A stretch of 64,000 bases of DNA. Origin: Micrococcales bacterium. Its GTDB lineage: Bacteria; Actinomycetota; Actinomycetes; S36-B12; UBA10799. This document shows positions 46,526-55,312 of this stretch, one piece after another; the first letter of the stretch is position 1; every line of letters begins with the position of its first letter. Position numbers and translations under genes: made by a program. Where the stretch lies: contig JADJCR010000002.1 in NCBI GenBank assembly GCA_016703125.1, positions 434,001 through 498,000 on the forward strand. Direction: 5' to 3'. The notes beneath the pieces were generated by a model. It did not search any database. It worked only from the letters and a program-made list of their open reading frames with translations, and was not told the DNA's origin.

Positions 46526-48367
46526 CTAGAAGGCGTCCTCAGACAGCTCCATGATCTCGAGGTTGGTCGTCTCAGCAGCGAGACGCTCCCCGGCCAGCAG
46601 CGGCAGGCGGTTCTGAGCGAACCACTTGGCCGCCGCGATCTTCCCCTTGTAGAACTCGACGTCCTTGGCCGACGCGCCGTTGTCCAGCGCGGCCGAGGCC
46701 ACCTCGGCCTGGCGCAGCAGCAGCCAGCCGATGATGAGGTCACCGACCGCCATCAGCAGGCGGGTGGTGTTCAGGCCGACCTTGTAGATCTCCTGGATGT
46801 CCTGCTGTGAGCCCATCGCCCAGGTGCCCAACGAGCCGATGAGGCCCTGGACGTCCTCGAGCGCCTTGCCCAGCAACTCGCGCTCGGCGGCCAACTGGTC
46901 GCCGTCGCCGGTGTTCTTCACCGTCTCGGTGATCTCCGCGGCCACCTTGGTGATCGCCTGGAACTGGTCACGGACCATCTTCCGGAAGAAGAAGTCCAGA
47001 CCCTGGATCGCCGTGGTGCCCTCGTAGAGGGTGTCGATCTTGGCGTCGCGGATGTACTGCTCGATCGGGTAGTCCTGCAGGTAGCCGGAACCACCGAGGG
47101 TCTGCAGCGACTGCGCGAGCATCTCGTAGGAGCGCTCGGAGCCCACGCCCTTGACGATCGGCAGCAACAGGTCGTTGATCCGCTCGGCCATGTCGTCCTC
47201 ACCGCCGGTGAGGCGGGCCTGGGCGACCTTGTCCTGCCACATCGCGGTGTACATCACCAGCGCGCGCATGCCCTCGGCGTAGCTCTTCTGCAGCATCAGC
47301 GAGCGGCGGACATCCGGGTGGTGGATGATCGGCACCCGCGGCGCGCTCTTGTCGAGCATCTGGGTCAGGTCAGCGCCCTGCAGCCGGTTCTTCGCGTAGT
47401 CCAAGGCGTTCAGGTAGCCGGTGCCCAGGGTGGCGATAGCCTTCGTGCCGACCATCATGCGGGCGTACTCGATGACCTTGAACATCTGCGCGATGCCTTC
47501 GTGCACATCTCCGACGAGGTAGCCGATCGCCGGCTCCTTCTCGCCGAAGGTGATCTCGCAGGTGGTCGAGACCTTCAGGCCCATCTTCTTCTCGACGTTG
47601 GTGACGTACGCGCCGTTGCGCTCACCCAGTTCGCCGGTCTCGATGTCGAACATGAACTTCGGCACCACGAACAGGCTCAGGCCCTTGGTGCCCGGGCCAC
47701 CGACGCCTTCGATGCCCTCGGGGCGGGCGAGCACCAGGTGGACGATGTTGTCGCTCATGTCGTGCTCGGCGGAGGTGATGAAGCGCTTCACACCCTCGAT
47801 GCGCCAAGTGCCGTCGCCGTTGTCGAAGGCCTTGGTGCGTCCGGCGCCCACGTCCGAACCGGCGTCGGGCTCGGTGAGGACCATCGTGGCGCCCCACTGG
47901 CCGTCGATCATGCGCTCGGCCATCTTCTTCTGGTCTTCATTGCCGAGGTTGTAGAGGATGCCGGCGAATCCGGGACCGGACATGTACATGAACGCGGCCG
48001 GGTTGGATCCGAGCACCAGTTCGGCAACCGCCCACCGCAGGCTCGGCGGGCAGTTGATGCCGCCGAGACCCTCCGGGATCTCCAGGCGCCAGCCCTCGGA
48101 GTCCATCAGGGCCTGGTAGCCCTTCTTGAAGTCCTCGGGCATCTTCACCGAGTAGGTGGCCGGGTCGTAGACGGGCGGGTTGCGGTCGGCCGAGGCGAAG
48201 GTGTCGGAGAGGATGCCCGTGGCCAGGGTCTCCGTGTTCTTCAGGAAGTCCTTGGCGGTGGCGACGTCGATGTCCTCGAAGGGCGCTGCGCCCATCCGAT
48301 CGGCCGCGCCGAACACCTCGAACAGGTTGAACTCGATGTCACGCAGGTTGCTCTTGTAGTGGGTCAC
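46526..48367 (-). CDS. Acyl-CoA dehydrogenase, FadE5-like broad-range type
   Basis: The 613-residue protein has the extended ~600-residue layout of mycobacterial FadE5: a [21 protein letters not shown]-terminus, the core [28 protein letters not shown], and [17 protein letters not shown] with the catalytic Glu, plus a ~130-residue C-terminal helical extension. FadE5-type enzymes oxidise acyl-CoAs of many chain lengths in beta-oxidation. The GTG start 48367 is chosen because GGGAG lies eight bases upstream and the product then begins like FadE5. Two tandem operator-like palindromes lie ~50 bp upstream. Confidence 0.92.
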   Translation of the reverse strand: MTHYKSNLRDIEFNLFEVFGAADRMGAAPFEDIDVATAKDFLKNTETLATGILSDTFASADRNPPVYDPATYSVKMPEDFKKGYQALMDSEGWRLEIPEGLGGINCPPSLRWAVAELVLGSNPAAFMYMSGPGFAGILYNLGNEDQKKMAERMIDGQWGATMVLTEPDAGSDVGAGRTKAFDNGDGTWRIEGVKRFITSAEHDMSDNIVHLVLARPEGIEGVGGPGTKGLSLFVVPKFMFDIETGELGERNGAYVTNVEKKMGLKVSTTCEITFGEKEPAIGYLVGDVHEGIAQMFKVIEYARMMVGTKAIATLGTGYLNALDYAKNRLQGADLTQMLDKSAPRVPIIHHPDVRRSLMLQKSYAEGMRALVMYTAMWQDKVAQARLTGGEDDMAERINDLLLPIVKGVGSERSYEMLAQSLQTLGGSGYLQDYPIEQYIRDAKIDTLYEGTTAIQGLDFFFRKMVRDQFQAITKVAAEITETVKNTGDGDQLAAERELLGKALEDVQGLIGSLGTWAMGSQQDIQEIYKVGLNTTRLLMAVGDLIIGWLLLRQAEVASAALDNGASAKDVEFYKGKIAAAKWFAQNRLPLLAGERLAAETTNLEIMELSEDAF

Positions 48368-48417
48368 CGGTTTTTCTCCCGTGTTGCTCAAGCACCGACA
48401 GCGGCGCCGCGGGTCGT

Positions 48418-48456
48418 GTTACCCGCCAGTAACTAATAATGCTACTCGTCGGTAAC
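48418..48456. promoter_or_regulatory. Tandem palindromic operators ahead of the FadE5-like gene
   Basis: Read on the minus strand, GTTACTGGCGGGTAAC (48433-48418) and GTTACCGACGAGTAGC (48456-48441) are two related 16-bp inverted repeats separated by 7 bp (23 bp centre to centre). A TATTAG-type -10 lies between them. Sites of this TTAC-N6-GTAA type fit a TetR-like fatty-acid regulator; no such regulator gene is adjacent. Confidence 0.65.
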
Positions 48457-48536
48457 TTCGCGCAAGAGCGCGGGTGTCGCACATCACTCGACGAGGCCGC
48501 CGCGAGCACCCCTCGGACCCGCGACGGCCCTCGTTG

Positions 48537-49184
48537 TCACGGCCCTGTCAACTCCGCCACCCGGGTTGCGGTGAGCGTGCCGCCGTTGGCCTCACCCTCG
48601 GAGGCCAGACCTGCGCCGCCAGGGTTACAGCGCAGGTACACCGTCGCGTCGGCGGTGTTGGTGTACGAGGCCGTGGCCGCCAGCGGGACGTCGTAGTACT
48701 GCTGGGCGACGCTGGCGATCACCGGCACGGTCGTGAGCGTCCCGCCGGTGCTCATGAGAGTGCACGTGATCTCCGTGGTTGCGACTCCAAGGCGGTGCAC
48801 GCTGGTGGCCGCGTTGATCAGGTACGAGCCGGCGGGCAGGTTGAGTTCGGCCACCCGGTTCTTCGGCTGACCGATCGGCACGAGCAGGGCGTCAAGCCCT
48901 GTGACCGCCGGGTTGTTGGCCACGTAGCCGTTGCTCGGGCCGCGTGGGCCCTGCGGACCGGTCTTGTTGAACGTGACCTTCTTCTCCTTCTTGGTGCACG
49001 TCTTGCCGACCTGCGCGTTGATGAAGCGCACGGCACCGGTCTTCTTGACCATGCATGCGGTGATGACTCCGGTGGTGGAGTCGGGGATCTTCGTTGGGAC
49101 TGATGTGGCACTCGCGATTCCCGCTGCGGCAAGACTCCCAGCGGCGAGGCATCCGACTGCCACTACCCATGGTTGCGTCCTCAT
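48537..49184 (-). CDS. Secreted protein with short collagen-like stretch, unknown function
   Basis: The 215-residue protein has a signal peptide (~1-26), a Cys-containing N-terminal part (ITACMVKKTGAVRFIN), a short collagen-like linker GPQGPRGPSNG (~75-85) and a C-terminal beta-rich domain with two further Cys. GGAGG precedes ATG 49184. The N-terminal part resembles that of actinobacterial surface proteins with collagen-like tails, but function is unknown. Longer upstream frames lack coding character. Confidence 0.7.
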   Translation of the reverse strand: MRTQPWVVAVGCLAAGSLAAAGIASATSVPTKIPDSTTGVITACMVKKTGAVRFINAQVGKTCTKKEKKVTFNKTGPQGPRGPSNGYVANNPAVTGLDALLVPIGQPKNRVAELNLPAGSYLINAATSVHRLGVATTEITCTLMSTGGTLTTVPVIASVAQQYYDVPLAATASYTNTADATVYLRCNPGGAGLASEGEANGGTLTATRVAELTGP

Positions 49185-49377
49185 GATCGCCTCCTCGGAC
49201 ACTTCCACGGTAGGCAGCCCGCGCTCCGGAGACGAGTGCCCGCGAGCCGGCGCAACCGAACCTCCACTGAACCGGTGCTGTCCCTCCATCGGGTGCCATG
49301 GACCGCCGCCGTCGGCACCTGCACCTGCGGACGAGCCGGACCCGGACACCGGCACCCTCTGAGGTCGCGCCGACGTC

Positions 49378-49412
49378 GTGAACATCTCGTCACTGGATCA
49401 ACAGATGTTCAC
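49378..49412. promoter_or_regulatory. Perfect inverted repeat upstream of pfp
   Basis: GTGAACATCT (49378-49387) and AGATGTTCAC (49403-49412) are perfect 10-bp inverted arms with a 15-nt spacer. It lies ~54 bp upstream of the predicted pfp -10 (TAGCCT, 49466-49471), so it is outside the transcript and may be an operator. The rest of 49185-49478 shows no gene. Confidence 0.5.
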
Positions 49413-49478
49413 AACTTCGCCGGCCGGAGGATGCCCCGATCTGGCCGCGCCCGCCTCCCGGCGACTAGCCTCGGTGCC

Positions 49479-50705
49479 ATGCCCGTACGCAAAGTTGCAC
49501 TGCTCACCGCCGGTGGCCTCGCCCCCTGCCTCTCCTCGGCTGTCGGCGGCCTGATCCAGAAGTACACCGAACTCGATCCGAGCATCGAGATCATCGGATA
49601 CCTCAACGGCTACCACGGGCTGCTACTCGGCAACTCCGTGCCGGTGACCCAGGAGGTGCGCGACAACGCCGTCCTGCTGCACAAGTTCGGCGGCAGCCCG
49701 ATCGGCAACAGCCGCGTCAAACTCACCAACGTCAAGGACTGCGTGAAACGCGGCCTGGTCCAGCCCGGCCAGGACCCGCTGCAGGTGGCCGCGGAGCAAC
49801 TGACCAAGGACGGTGTGGACGTCCTGCACACCATCGGCGGCGATGACACGAACACGACTGCCGCGGACCTCGCGGCCTACCTGCACGAGAACGGTTACGA
49901 ACTCACCGTGGTGGGCCTGCCGAAGACGGTCGACAACGACGTGGTTCCCATCAAGCAGTCGCTGGGCGCGTGGACCGCCGCCGAGCAGGGGTCGGTGTTC
50001 GCGCAGAACATCATCGCCGAGCACACCTCCAATCCCCGGATGCTGATCATCCACGAGGTGATGGGGCGCAACTGCGGCTGGCTCACCGCAGCCACCACAG
50101 TGAAGTACCGCGAGTGGCTCGCAGAGCAGGAGTGGAACCCGGGGATCGGCCTGGACCGCCGCGGCTGGGACGTGCACGCCGTGTTCGTCCCGGAGATGAG
50201 CTTCGACATCGCCGCCGAGGCCGAGCGCCTGCGCGCGGTGATGGACGAGGTCGGGTGCGTGAACATCTTCTTGTCCGAGGGCGCCGGGGTGGCCGAGATC
50301 GTCGCCGAGATGGAGGCCCGGGGTGAGGAGGTCGGACGCGACGCGTTCGGGCACGTGAAGCTCGACACCATCAACCCCGGTCAATGGTTCGGCAAGCAGT
50401 TCGCGTCGATGCTCGGCGCGGAGAAGACCATGGTCTGGAAGAGCGGCTACTTCGCCCGGTCGGCGGCGGCCAACGACGAGGACCTCGCGCTCATCAAGCA
50501 GTGCACCGACCTTGCCGTCGATGCCGCACTGCGCGGGGAGTCCGGCGTCACGGGACAGGACGAGGACGCCGGCGACGAACTTCGAGTCATCGAGTTCCCG
50601 CGCATCCGCGGTGGCAAGGCGTTCGAGATCGACCAGCCGTGGTTCGATGACCTGCTCGCCGGTATTGGCCAGGCCAAAGGCAGCAAGGAGCATGTCGAGC
50701 ACTGA
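49479..50705 (+). CDS. pfp: Pyrophosphate-dependent 6-phosphofructokinase
   Basis: The 408-residue protein has the PFK core. GGDD at residues 120-123 (Asp123 in place of the Gly of ATP enzymes) and Lys149 in PKTVDND are the two marks of PPi-type enzymes; catalytic Asp is in the same TVDND loop, and MGRNCGWLT binds substrate. It interconverts fructose-6-phosphate and fructose-1,6-bisphosphate reversibly with PPi. The ATG 49479 has TAGCCT seven bases upstream and no ribosome site, suggesting a leaderless mRNA. The methyltransferase gene overlaps its end by 14 bp. Confidence 0.93.
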   Translation: MPVRKVALLTAGGLAPCLSSAVGGLIQKYTELDPSIEIIGYLNGYHGLLLGNSVPVTQEVRDNAVLLHKFGGSPIGNSRVKLTNVKDCVKRGLVQPGQDPLQVAAEQLTKDGVDVLHTIGGDDTNTTAADLAAYLHENGYELTVVGLPKTVDNDVVPIKQSLGAWTAAEQGSVFAQNIIAEHTSNPRMLIIHEVMGRNCGWLTAATTVKYREWLAEQEWNPGIGLDRRGWDVHAVFVPEMSFDIAAEAERLRAVMDEVGCVNIFLSEGAGVAEIVAEMEARGEEVGRDAFGHVKLDTINPGQWFGKQFASMLGAEKTMVWKSGYFARSAAANDEDLALIKQCTDLAVDAALRGESGVTGQDEDAGDELRVIEFPRIRGGKAFEIDQPWFDDLLAGIGQAKGSKEHVEH

Positions 50706-51468
50706 GGGCCCTGCCGGCGCGACCTCGCGCAACGATGCCTTGTGGACCCTGGTCAACGAGCGCCATACCGATGCCGCGGCCCTACCGATGTGGCAGCGCG
50801 AAGGGATCCGCTGGGGCCTGTTCGGCATCCCCGAGTCGAACGTGCGGGCGCTGCCGTCATTGCCCGGGACGCGAGTGGTGGAACTCGGCGCTGGGACGGC
50901 CTTCTTCTCGGCCGCACTGGCGCGCGCCGGTGCCCGGCCCGTCGCCATCGACCTCAACGCCGGCCAGCTGGCGACCGCAGCCCGCTGCCAGCGCGAGACC
51001 GGGGTGTGCTTCCCCCTGGTGCAGGCCGACGCCGAGCGAGTGCCCCTGCGGGATGGCTGTGCGGACCTGGTGGTCAGCGAACACGGGGCCAGCGTGTGGT
51101 GCGATCCTGCGCGCTGGGTGCCGGAGGCGGCCCGCCTGCTCGCCCCCGGGGGCCACCTGGTGTTCCTCGTCAACAGCGTGCTGTCCACACTGTGCGTGCC
51201 GGAGCGCGGGCCGGCCACCGCCCACCTGCAGCGCGACCACACCAGTCTCGGGCGCATGGAGTTCGACGGCGTGGAACACCATCCGTCGCACGGGCAGTGG
51301 CTTGCAACGCTGCGTGCCAACGGGTTCGAGGTGCTGGCGCTGCACGAACTGATGGCACCCGCCGACGCGCAGGATCACGGGTTCTACGAGATCGCAGAGG
51401 TCGACTGGGCCCGGCGCTGGCCGGTGGAGGATTTGTGGGTGGCGCGGCGCGTAGGCTCGGTCCCGTGA
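50692..51468 (+). CDS. SAM-dependent methyltransferase (class I)
   Basis: The 258-residue protein has the Rossmann methyltransferase motifs: VVELGAGTAFFSAAL (motif I), VAIDLNAGQ (acidic residue of strand 2), VQADAERVPL and a motif IV-like DLVVSEHGASVW, then LLAPGGHLVFLV. Substrate unknown; the layout is like ubiquinone/menaquinone-type small-molecule methyltransferases. It starts inside the end of pfp (14-bp overlap; AAGGAG nearby) and overlaps the DUF1707 gene (GTGA), forming one operon. Confidence 0.85.
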   Translation: MSSTEGPAGATSRNDALWTLVNERHTDAAALPMWQREGIRWGLFGIPESNVRALPSLPGTRVVELGAGTAFFSAALARAGARPVAIDLNAGQLATAARCQRETGVCFPLVQADAERVPLRDGCADLVVSEHGASVWCDPARWVPEAARLLAPGGHLVFLVNSVLSTLCVPERGPATAHLQRDHTSLGRMEFDGVEHHPSHGQWLATLRANGFEVLALHELMAPADAQDHGFYEIAEVDWARRWPVEDLWVARRVGSVP

Positions 51469-52028
51469 GCGACATGCGGGCCTCTGACGCGGATCGTGAC
51501 CGCTACGCGGCGATCCTGCAGGACGCGTACGTGCAGGGCCGGCTCAGCCGCGCCGAGTACGACGAACGGCTCGACGCGGCGCTCACCGCGAAGACCTATG
51601 CGGATCTCGAGCCTCTGATTTCGGACCTGCCCGCGGACAACCTCCCCGTCCCCAAACCCGCGGCACCGGTCGTGCCGGTGGCCGCATCGGCTGGCCCGCC
51701 GATGGTCGCCGTGTTCAGCGCGGTGGAACGCAAAGGCGTCTGGCAGATGGACGACGACTCCTATGCCGTGGCGGTCTTCGGGAACGTGCAACTCGACCTG
51801 CGCGACGCGCAGATCACGGCCATGAACAACGAGATCCGCGCGTTCGCCATTTTCGGTGCCGTCGAGATCACGATCCCGCCCGGGATGCGGGCGGAGGTCA
51901 CCGGTGTCGGCGTGTTCGGGGAGTTCAACCGCGCCGGAGAGGCGTCCGCGCCGGCCACGGACCAACCGGCGATCCGGGTTTCGGGGCTGGCACTGTTCGG
52001 CAGCGTGACGGTCAAGGAGAAGAGCTGA
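51465..52028 (+). CDS. DUF1707 SHOCT-like protein with LiaF-type C-terminal domain
   Basis: The 187-residue protein has an N-terminal DUF1707 domain (MRASDADRDRYAAILQDAYVQGRLSRAEYDERLDAA, residues ~4-55), a Pro-rich linker, and a C-terminal LiaF/DUF2154-like beta-helix region with repeating VFGNV/IFGAVEI/VFGEF strands. Such proteins sense or react to cell-envelope stress, and function is not established here. No membrane helix is visible. The GTG start overlaps the methyltransferase stop. Confidence 0.8.
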   Translation: MSDMRASDADRDRYAAILQDAYVQGRLSRAEYDERLDAALTAKTYADLEPLISDLPADNLPVPKPAAPVVPVAASAGPPMVAVFSAVERKGVWQMDDDSYAVAVFGNVQLDLRDAQITAMNNEIRAFAIFGAVEITIPPGMRAEVTGVGVFGEFNRAGEASAPATDQPAIRVSGLALFGSVTVKEKS

Positions 52029-52070
52029 GACACGGCTGATTTGCACTAGGCTGCTCCGGGAGGTTGCCCA

Positions 52071-53351
52071 ATGGTCGATGAGGAAGTTCAGGAGCCGGAC
52101 GCCCGGGGGTTCTCGCGGGTCCTGGCGGTGGCCGCGCTCGTGGGCGTACTGGCCGGCGGCGGGGTGGTGCTCTTCCTGGCAGTGGAGCACCAACTGCAGA
52201 ACCTCTTCTGGCACACGATCCCCGATCAATTGGGCGGCACGCCGGGGTGGTGGGTGTTCACCGTTCTGGTGGCCGGCGCCGTGGGCGTGTGGGCCGCACT
52301 CAAGCTTCCCGGCCACGGCGGTCACCGCCCGCTCGACGGCATGGGCGCCAACACGGGGCCGTCTGCGATCGGCTCCGTCGCCGTCGCCGCCCTGCTGTCG
52401 TTGTCCATCGGCGCGGTGGTCGGTCCGGAGGCACCTCTGATGGCCGTCGGGTCGGCGATCGCCGGTTTTGTGGCGATGCGCTCTGCGCCCGCCATCCGGC
52501 AGGTTCTGATGCTCGCCGGTGCCGCTGCGGCCATCACGATGATCCTCGGCAACCCCATGGTCTCTGCGGTCCTGATCCTTGAGGGTGCTGCGCTCAAGGG
52601 CAGCCCGGGGGGAAGGAAGGTCATGCTGGGGATCCTGCCGGTGCTCGTCGCCATGGGTTTCGGGTACCTGATCCAGGTCGGCGTCGGGGACTGGAACGGC
52701 GTCGGGCAGTCCCAGTTGGCGGTTCCCGGCCTTCCCGAGTACACGACCGTGAAAGGAATCGACCTGCTCCTGTCGTTCGCCGTCGGCATCGTGGTTGCTG
52801 CTCTCGCGGTGTTCGCGGTCGAGGCCGGCACCACGTACCAGAACCGGGTGAAGCATCCGCTCACGGGCCTGCTCCTGGCGGCGGTGGTGGTGGCCGGTGC
52901 GGCTGTGGCGACCCGCGCGATCACCGGCGAGGGTGTCGACCTCATCCTCTTCTCCGGCCAGGTGGCCATGCCGACCGTGCTGGGCATCACGTCGGTGGGT
53001 TCCCTGCTCGTCATCGCATTGGCCAAGACGCTGGCATACAGCGTGTCCCTGGGTGCCGGATTCCGTGGTGGCATGGTCTTTCCCGCGGTCTACCTCGGGA
53101 CCGTGGTCGGGGTCGGCGCACCGCTGCTGGTCTCCGGGGCCACAAGTTCGCCGCTGGTCGCGGCCGGGATCGCGGCGGCGGTGGCCGCGGTCTTGCGGCT
53201 GCCATTCACCGGTGTCCTGCTCGCGTTGTTGCTGTGCGCCGGCGCGGGTTTGAGCGTGACCACCCCGGCCATCATCGGCGCCGTGATCGGGGTGCTCTTC
53301 CGAGTGGTGGCAGACACCCGCCTGCACCGCGACGAGCCGCAGCCGGCCTGA
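52071..53351 (+). CDS. ClC-type chloride channel/antiporter
   Basis: The 426-residue protein has ~12 helices and the ClC signature regions: VVGPEAPLM with the gating Glu (GxExP variant), and GAGFRGGMVFP. The central Ser/Tyr anion-binding sequence is less clear, so channel versus Cl-/H+ exchanger is unresolved. GGGAGG lies nine bases before ATG 52071. It ends one base from the stop of the convergent DUF6069-like gene. Confidence 0.85.
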   Translation: MVDEEVQEPDARGFSRVLAVAALVGVLAGGGVVLFLAVEHQLQNLFWHTIPDQLGGTPGWWVFTVLVAGAVGVWAALKLPGHGGHRPLDGMGANTGPSAIGSVAVAALLSLSIGAVVGPEAPLMAVGSAIAGFVAMRSAPAIRQVLMLAGAAAAITMILGNPMVSAVLILEGAALKGSPGGRKVMLGILPVLVAMGFGYLIQVGVGDWNGVGQSQLAVPGLPEYTTVKGIDLLLSFAVGIVVAALAVFAVEAGTTYQNRVKHPLTGLLLAAVVVAGAAVATRAITGEGVDLILFSGQVAMPTVLGITSVGSLLVIALAKTLAYSVSLGAGFRGGMVFPAVYLGTVVGVGAPLLVSGATSSPLVAAGIAAAVAAVLRLPFTGVLLALLLCAGAGLSVTTPAIIGAVIGVLFRVVADTRLHRDEPQPA

Positions 53352-53352
53352 G

Positions 53353-53788
53353 TCAGCGCACGTGGCTGCCGCGTACGACGGCACGGGCGAGCCATCCGAC
53401 GATCCACACCGCGGCGATCAGGTGCACCACCTGCAGTGTCCTGGGAAGCCCCTGCACGGAGGCCAGCCACAGACCCACCCCCGCGGTCAGCACCCAGATC
53501 TCGGGGCGCTTGGTCACGCGCGCGGCCGCATAGGCGCCCAGTGCTGCCAGCACTCCCACGACAACGCACACGAGGACGACCCCGAGGGGACCGACCGCCG
53601 GCGCACCGGGCACGGTGAGGTCCCAGCCCTGCCAGGCGGCCAGGAGCAGCACGACCAGGTCGCACGCGGCGGCGGCCAGACCGGCGGCGACCCCGATGCG
53701 CAGCAAGAAGGGCAGCGTCGCCGGGACGGCGCGGGCGGTGGGGCCGGCCGCCCAGGGCGCGCAGAGCCTCGGGGTCGAAATCCGTCAC
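53353..53788 (-). CDS. Small membrane protein (DUF6069-like), one frameshift
   Basis: Reconstructed as ~144 residues with four hydrophobic helices (LRIGVAAGLAAAACDLVVLL, VGPLGVVLVCVVVGVLAAL, VVHLIAAVWIVGWLARAVV). The GTG start (53788) overlaps the PPK2 stop (GTGA) and gives VTDFDPEALRALGG, but the frame breaks in the GGGG run at 53740-53743; removing one base joins it to the helices. The indel is likely a sequence error. Function unknown. It follows the PPK2 gene. Confidence 0.65.
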
Positions 53789-54765
53789 AGGGCCGGGAAT
53801 ACCCGTCCGGTGTTCTCCTCGGTCTCGTAGATGTCCGCCGGCGGGCCCACGATCAGCGGGTCCGGTTCGCCGACGACCTCGAGGTTCTTGTCGGGATAGT
53901 CCACCTTGCTCAACACCCACCGCATGGCCTCCAGCCGGCCACGCTTCTTGTCGTTGCTGCGAACCACCGTCCACGGCGCCCAGGCGGTGTCCGTGTACCA
54001 GAACATGGCTTCTTTGGCCGCGGTGTAGTCGTGCCACCGGTCCAGGCTTGCTAGGTCCATCGGGCTGAGTTTCCACTGCCGGACCGGGTCGATACGGCGG
54101 ATGGTGAACCGCGTGATCTGCTCCTTGCGCGACACCGAGAACCAGAACTTGATCAAGATGATGCCGTCACGTACCAGCATCTTCTCGAACTCCGGGGCCT
54201 GCCGCATGAACTCGTCGTACTGGTCGTCGGTGCAGAATCCCATCACTCGCTCCACGCCGGCGCGGTTGTACCAGGACCGGTCGAACATGACGATCTCACC
54301 GTGGGTCGGCAGGTGCCGGATGTAGCGCTGGAAGTACCACTGACCGGCTTCGCGCTCCGAGGGCTTCTCCAGGGCGATCACGCGCGCGCCACGGGGGTTC
54401 ATGTGCTCGGTGAAGCGCTTGATGGTGCCGCCTTTACCGGCGGTGTCGCGGCCTTCGAAGACCATGACGATCCGCTGGCCGGTCTCCTTAACCCAGCCCT
54501 GCATCTTCAGCAGTTCGATCTGCAGCAGCCGCTTCTGGAGTTCGTAGTCCCGGCGGTCGAAGCGCTGGGTGTAGGGGTAGCCCTCGCGCCAGGTGTCGAT
54601 GGGGTGACCCTCCGGGCCGATGAGCACCGGGTCGTCCACTTCGTCCCACGTGCCGCTGGCGGTGAGGCCATGGCGTTCGAAGGTGTCGTCCTCGAGGTCC
54701 TGCAGGCTGGAGATGATCTCCTGCAGATCCATCACGGCGTCGATGTCGAGGTAGTGGTCGCTCAC
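53785..54765 (-). CDS. ppk2: Polyphosphate kinase 2 (PPK2 family)
   Basis: The ~326-residue protein has the PPK2 Walker A FEGRDTAGKGGTIKRF and Walker B-like FDRSWYNRAGVERVMGF with the lid region RIDPVRQWKLSPMDLASLDRW. It is a single-domain (class I-like) enzyme that uses polyphosphate to phosphorylate nucleoside diphosphates (or the reverse). The start GTG 54765 is preferred because CACAAT lies seven bases upstream; ATG 54774 is possible. Its stop overlaps the small membrane gene. With the ROK kinase and PPi-type PFK it points to polyphosphate/PPi use. Confidence 0.92.
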   Translation of the reverse strand: MSDHYLDIDAVMDLQEIISSLQDLEDDTFERHGLTASGTWDEVDDPVLIGPEGHPIDTWREGYPYTQRFDRRDYELQKRLLQIELLKMQGWVKETGQRIVMVFEGRDTAGKGGTIKRFTEHMNPRGARVIALEKPSEREAGQWYFQRYIRHLPTHGEIVMFDRSWYNRAGVERVMGFCTDDQYDEFMRQAPEFEKMLVRDGIILIKFWFSVSRKEQITRFTIRRIDPVRQWKLSPMDLASLDRWHDYTAAKEAMFWYTDTAWAPWTVVRSNDKKRGRLEAMRWVLSKVDYPDKNLEVVGEPDPLIVGPPADIYETEENTGRVFPAL

Positions 54766-54790
54766 GCCGCCCATTGTGTCGCGTCGGGTG

Positions 54791-55306
54791 TCAGGTCTGG
54801 CGGTTGGCCACCCTCGCCTGCACAGAGAGGATCCACCCCACGAGATCTTTGTTGATCATCGATTCGACCTTGCCTCCCAGCGGCCACGGGACGCCCGTCG
54901 TCCGGGTCTGCGTGATGACCACGTACTCCACGTCATCGCCGTTCTGGGTGAGGCTGGCCTCCCCGGTGCAAGTGGCCGCCGGGCGCCCCTGCAACTCCAC
55001 AGTGATGTCCCCCTGCGGGTTGTCGGTCTGCCAGGTCTGCGACCAACGCAGGTGGACCTCCCGCGGCAGGAACTTCTGCGCCAGGGACGGGATGCCGGCC
55101 TTGTCGGTGCGGAACTGCCAGGGCATGGTGGCGGCCACTTCGTCGGGGTGCTGGGTGATGTCGATGTCACCGGTGGTGACCCCGACCTCCTTCGCAAAGG
55201 CCTCGAGGAAGGCGTGCTCGCTGAGCAGTCGCTGAACAGCGACTGTGGCGCAGCGGCCGCCACACTCGGCGGCGGCGCCGGGCAGGGCCGGTCCCGCCCG
55301 TACCAT
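54791..55306 (-). CDS. DUF2505 (START-like) family protein, N-terminus uncertain
   Basis: The ~171-residue frame has a DUF2505-like core: LLSEHAFLEAFAKEVG, PWQFRTDKAGIPSLAQKFL, LRWSQTWQTDNPQGDITVELQG, and GKVESMINKDLVGWILSVQARV, a START/SRPBCC-like lipid-binding fold. The first ~25 residues do not look like the family start, and ATG 55306 is only 6 bp from the divergent GTG 55313, so the true start may be elsewhere or the frame may be broken. Its function is unknown. Confidence 0.65.
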   Translation of the reverse strand: MVRAGPALPGAAAECGGRCATVAVQRLLSEHAFLEAFAKEVGVTTGDIDITQHPDEVAATMPWQFRTDKAGIPSLAQKFLPREVHLRWSQTWQTDNPQGDITVELQGRPAATCTGEASLTQNGDDVEYVVITQTRTTGVPWPLGGKVESMINKDLVGWILSVQARVANRQT

Positions 55307-55312
55307 GGCCGG

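Noticed and set aside
51384..53384. 666-codon minus-strand open frame over the ClC gene
   Set aside because: Antisense to the ClC and DUF1707 genes; composition is typical of a shadow frame.
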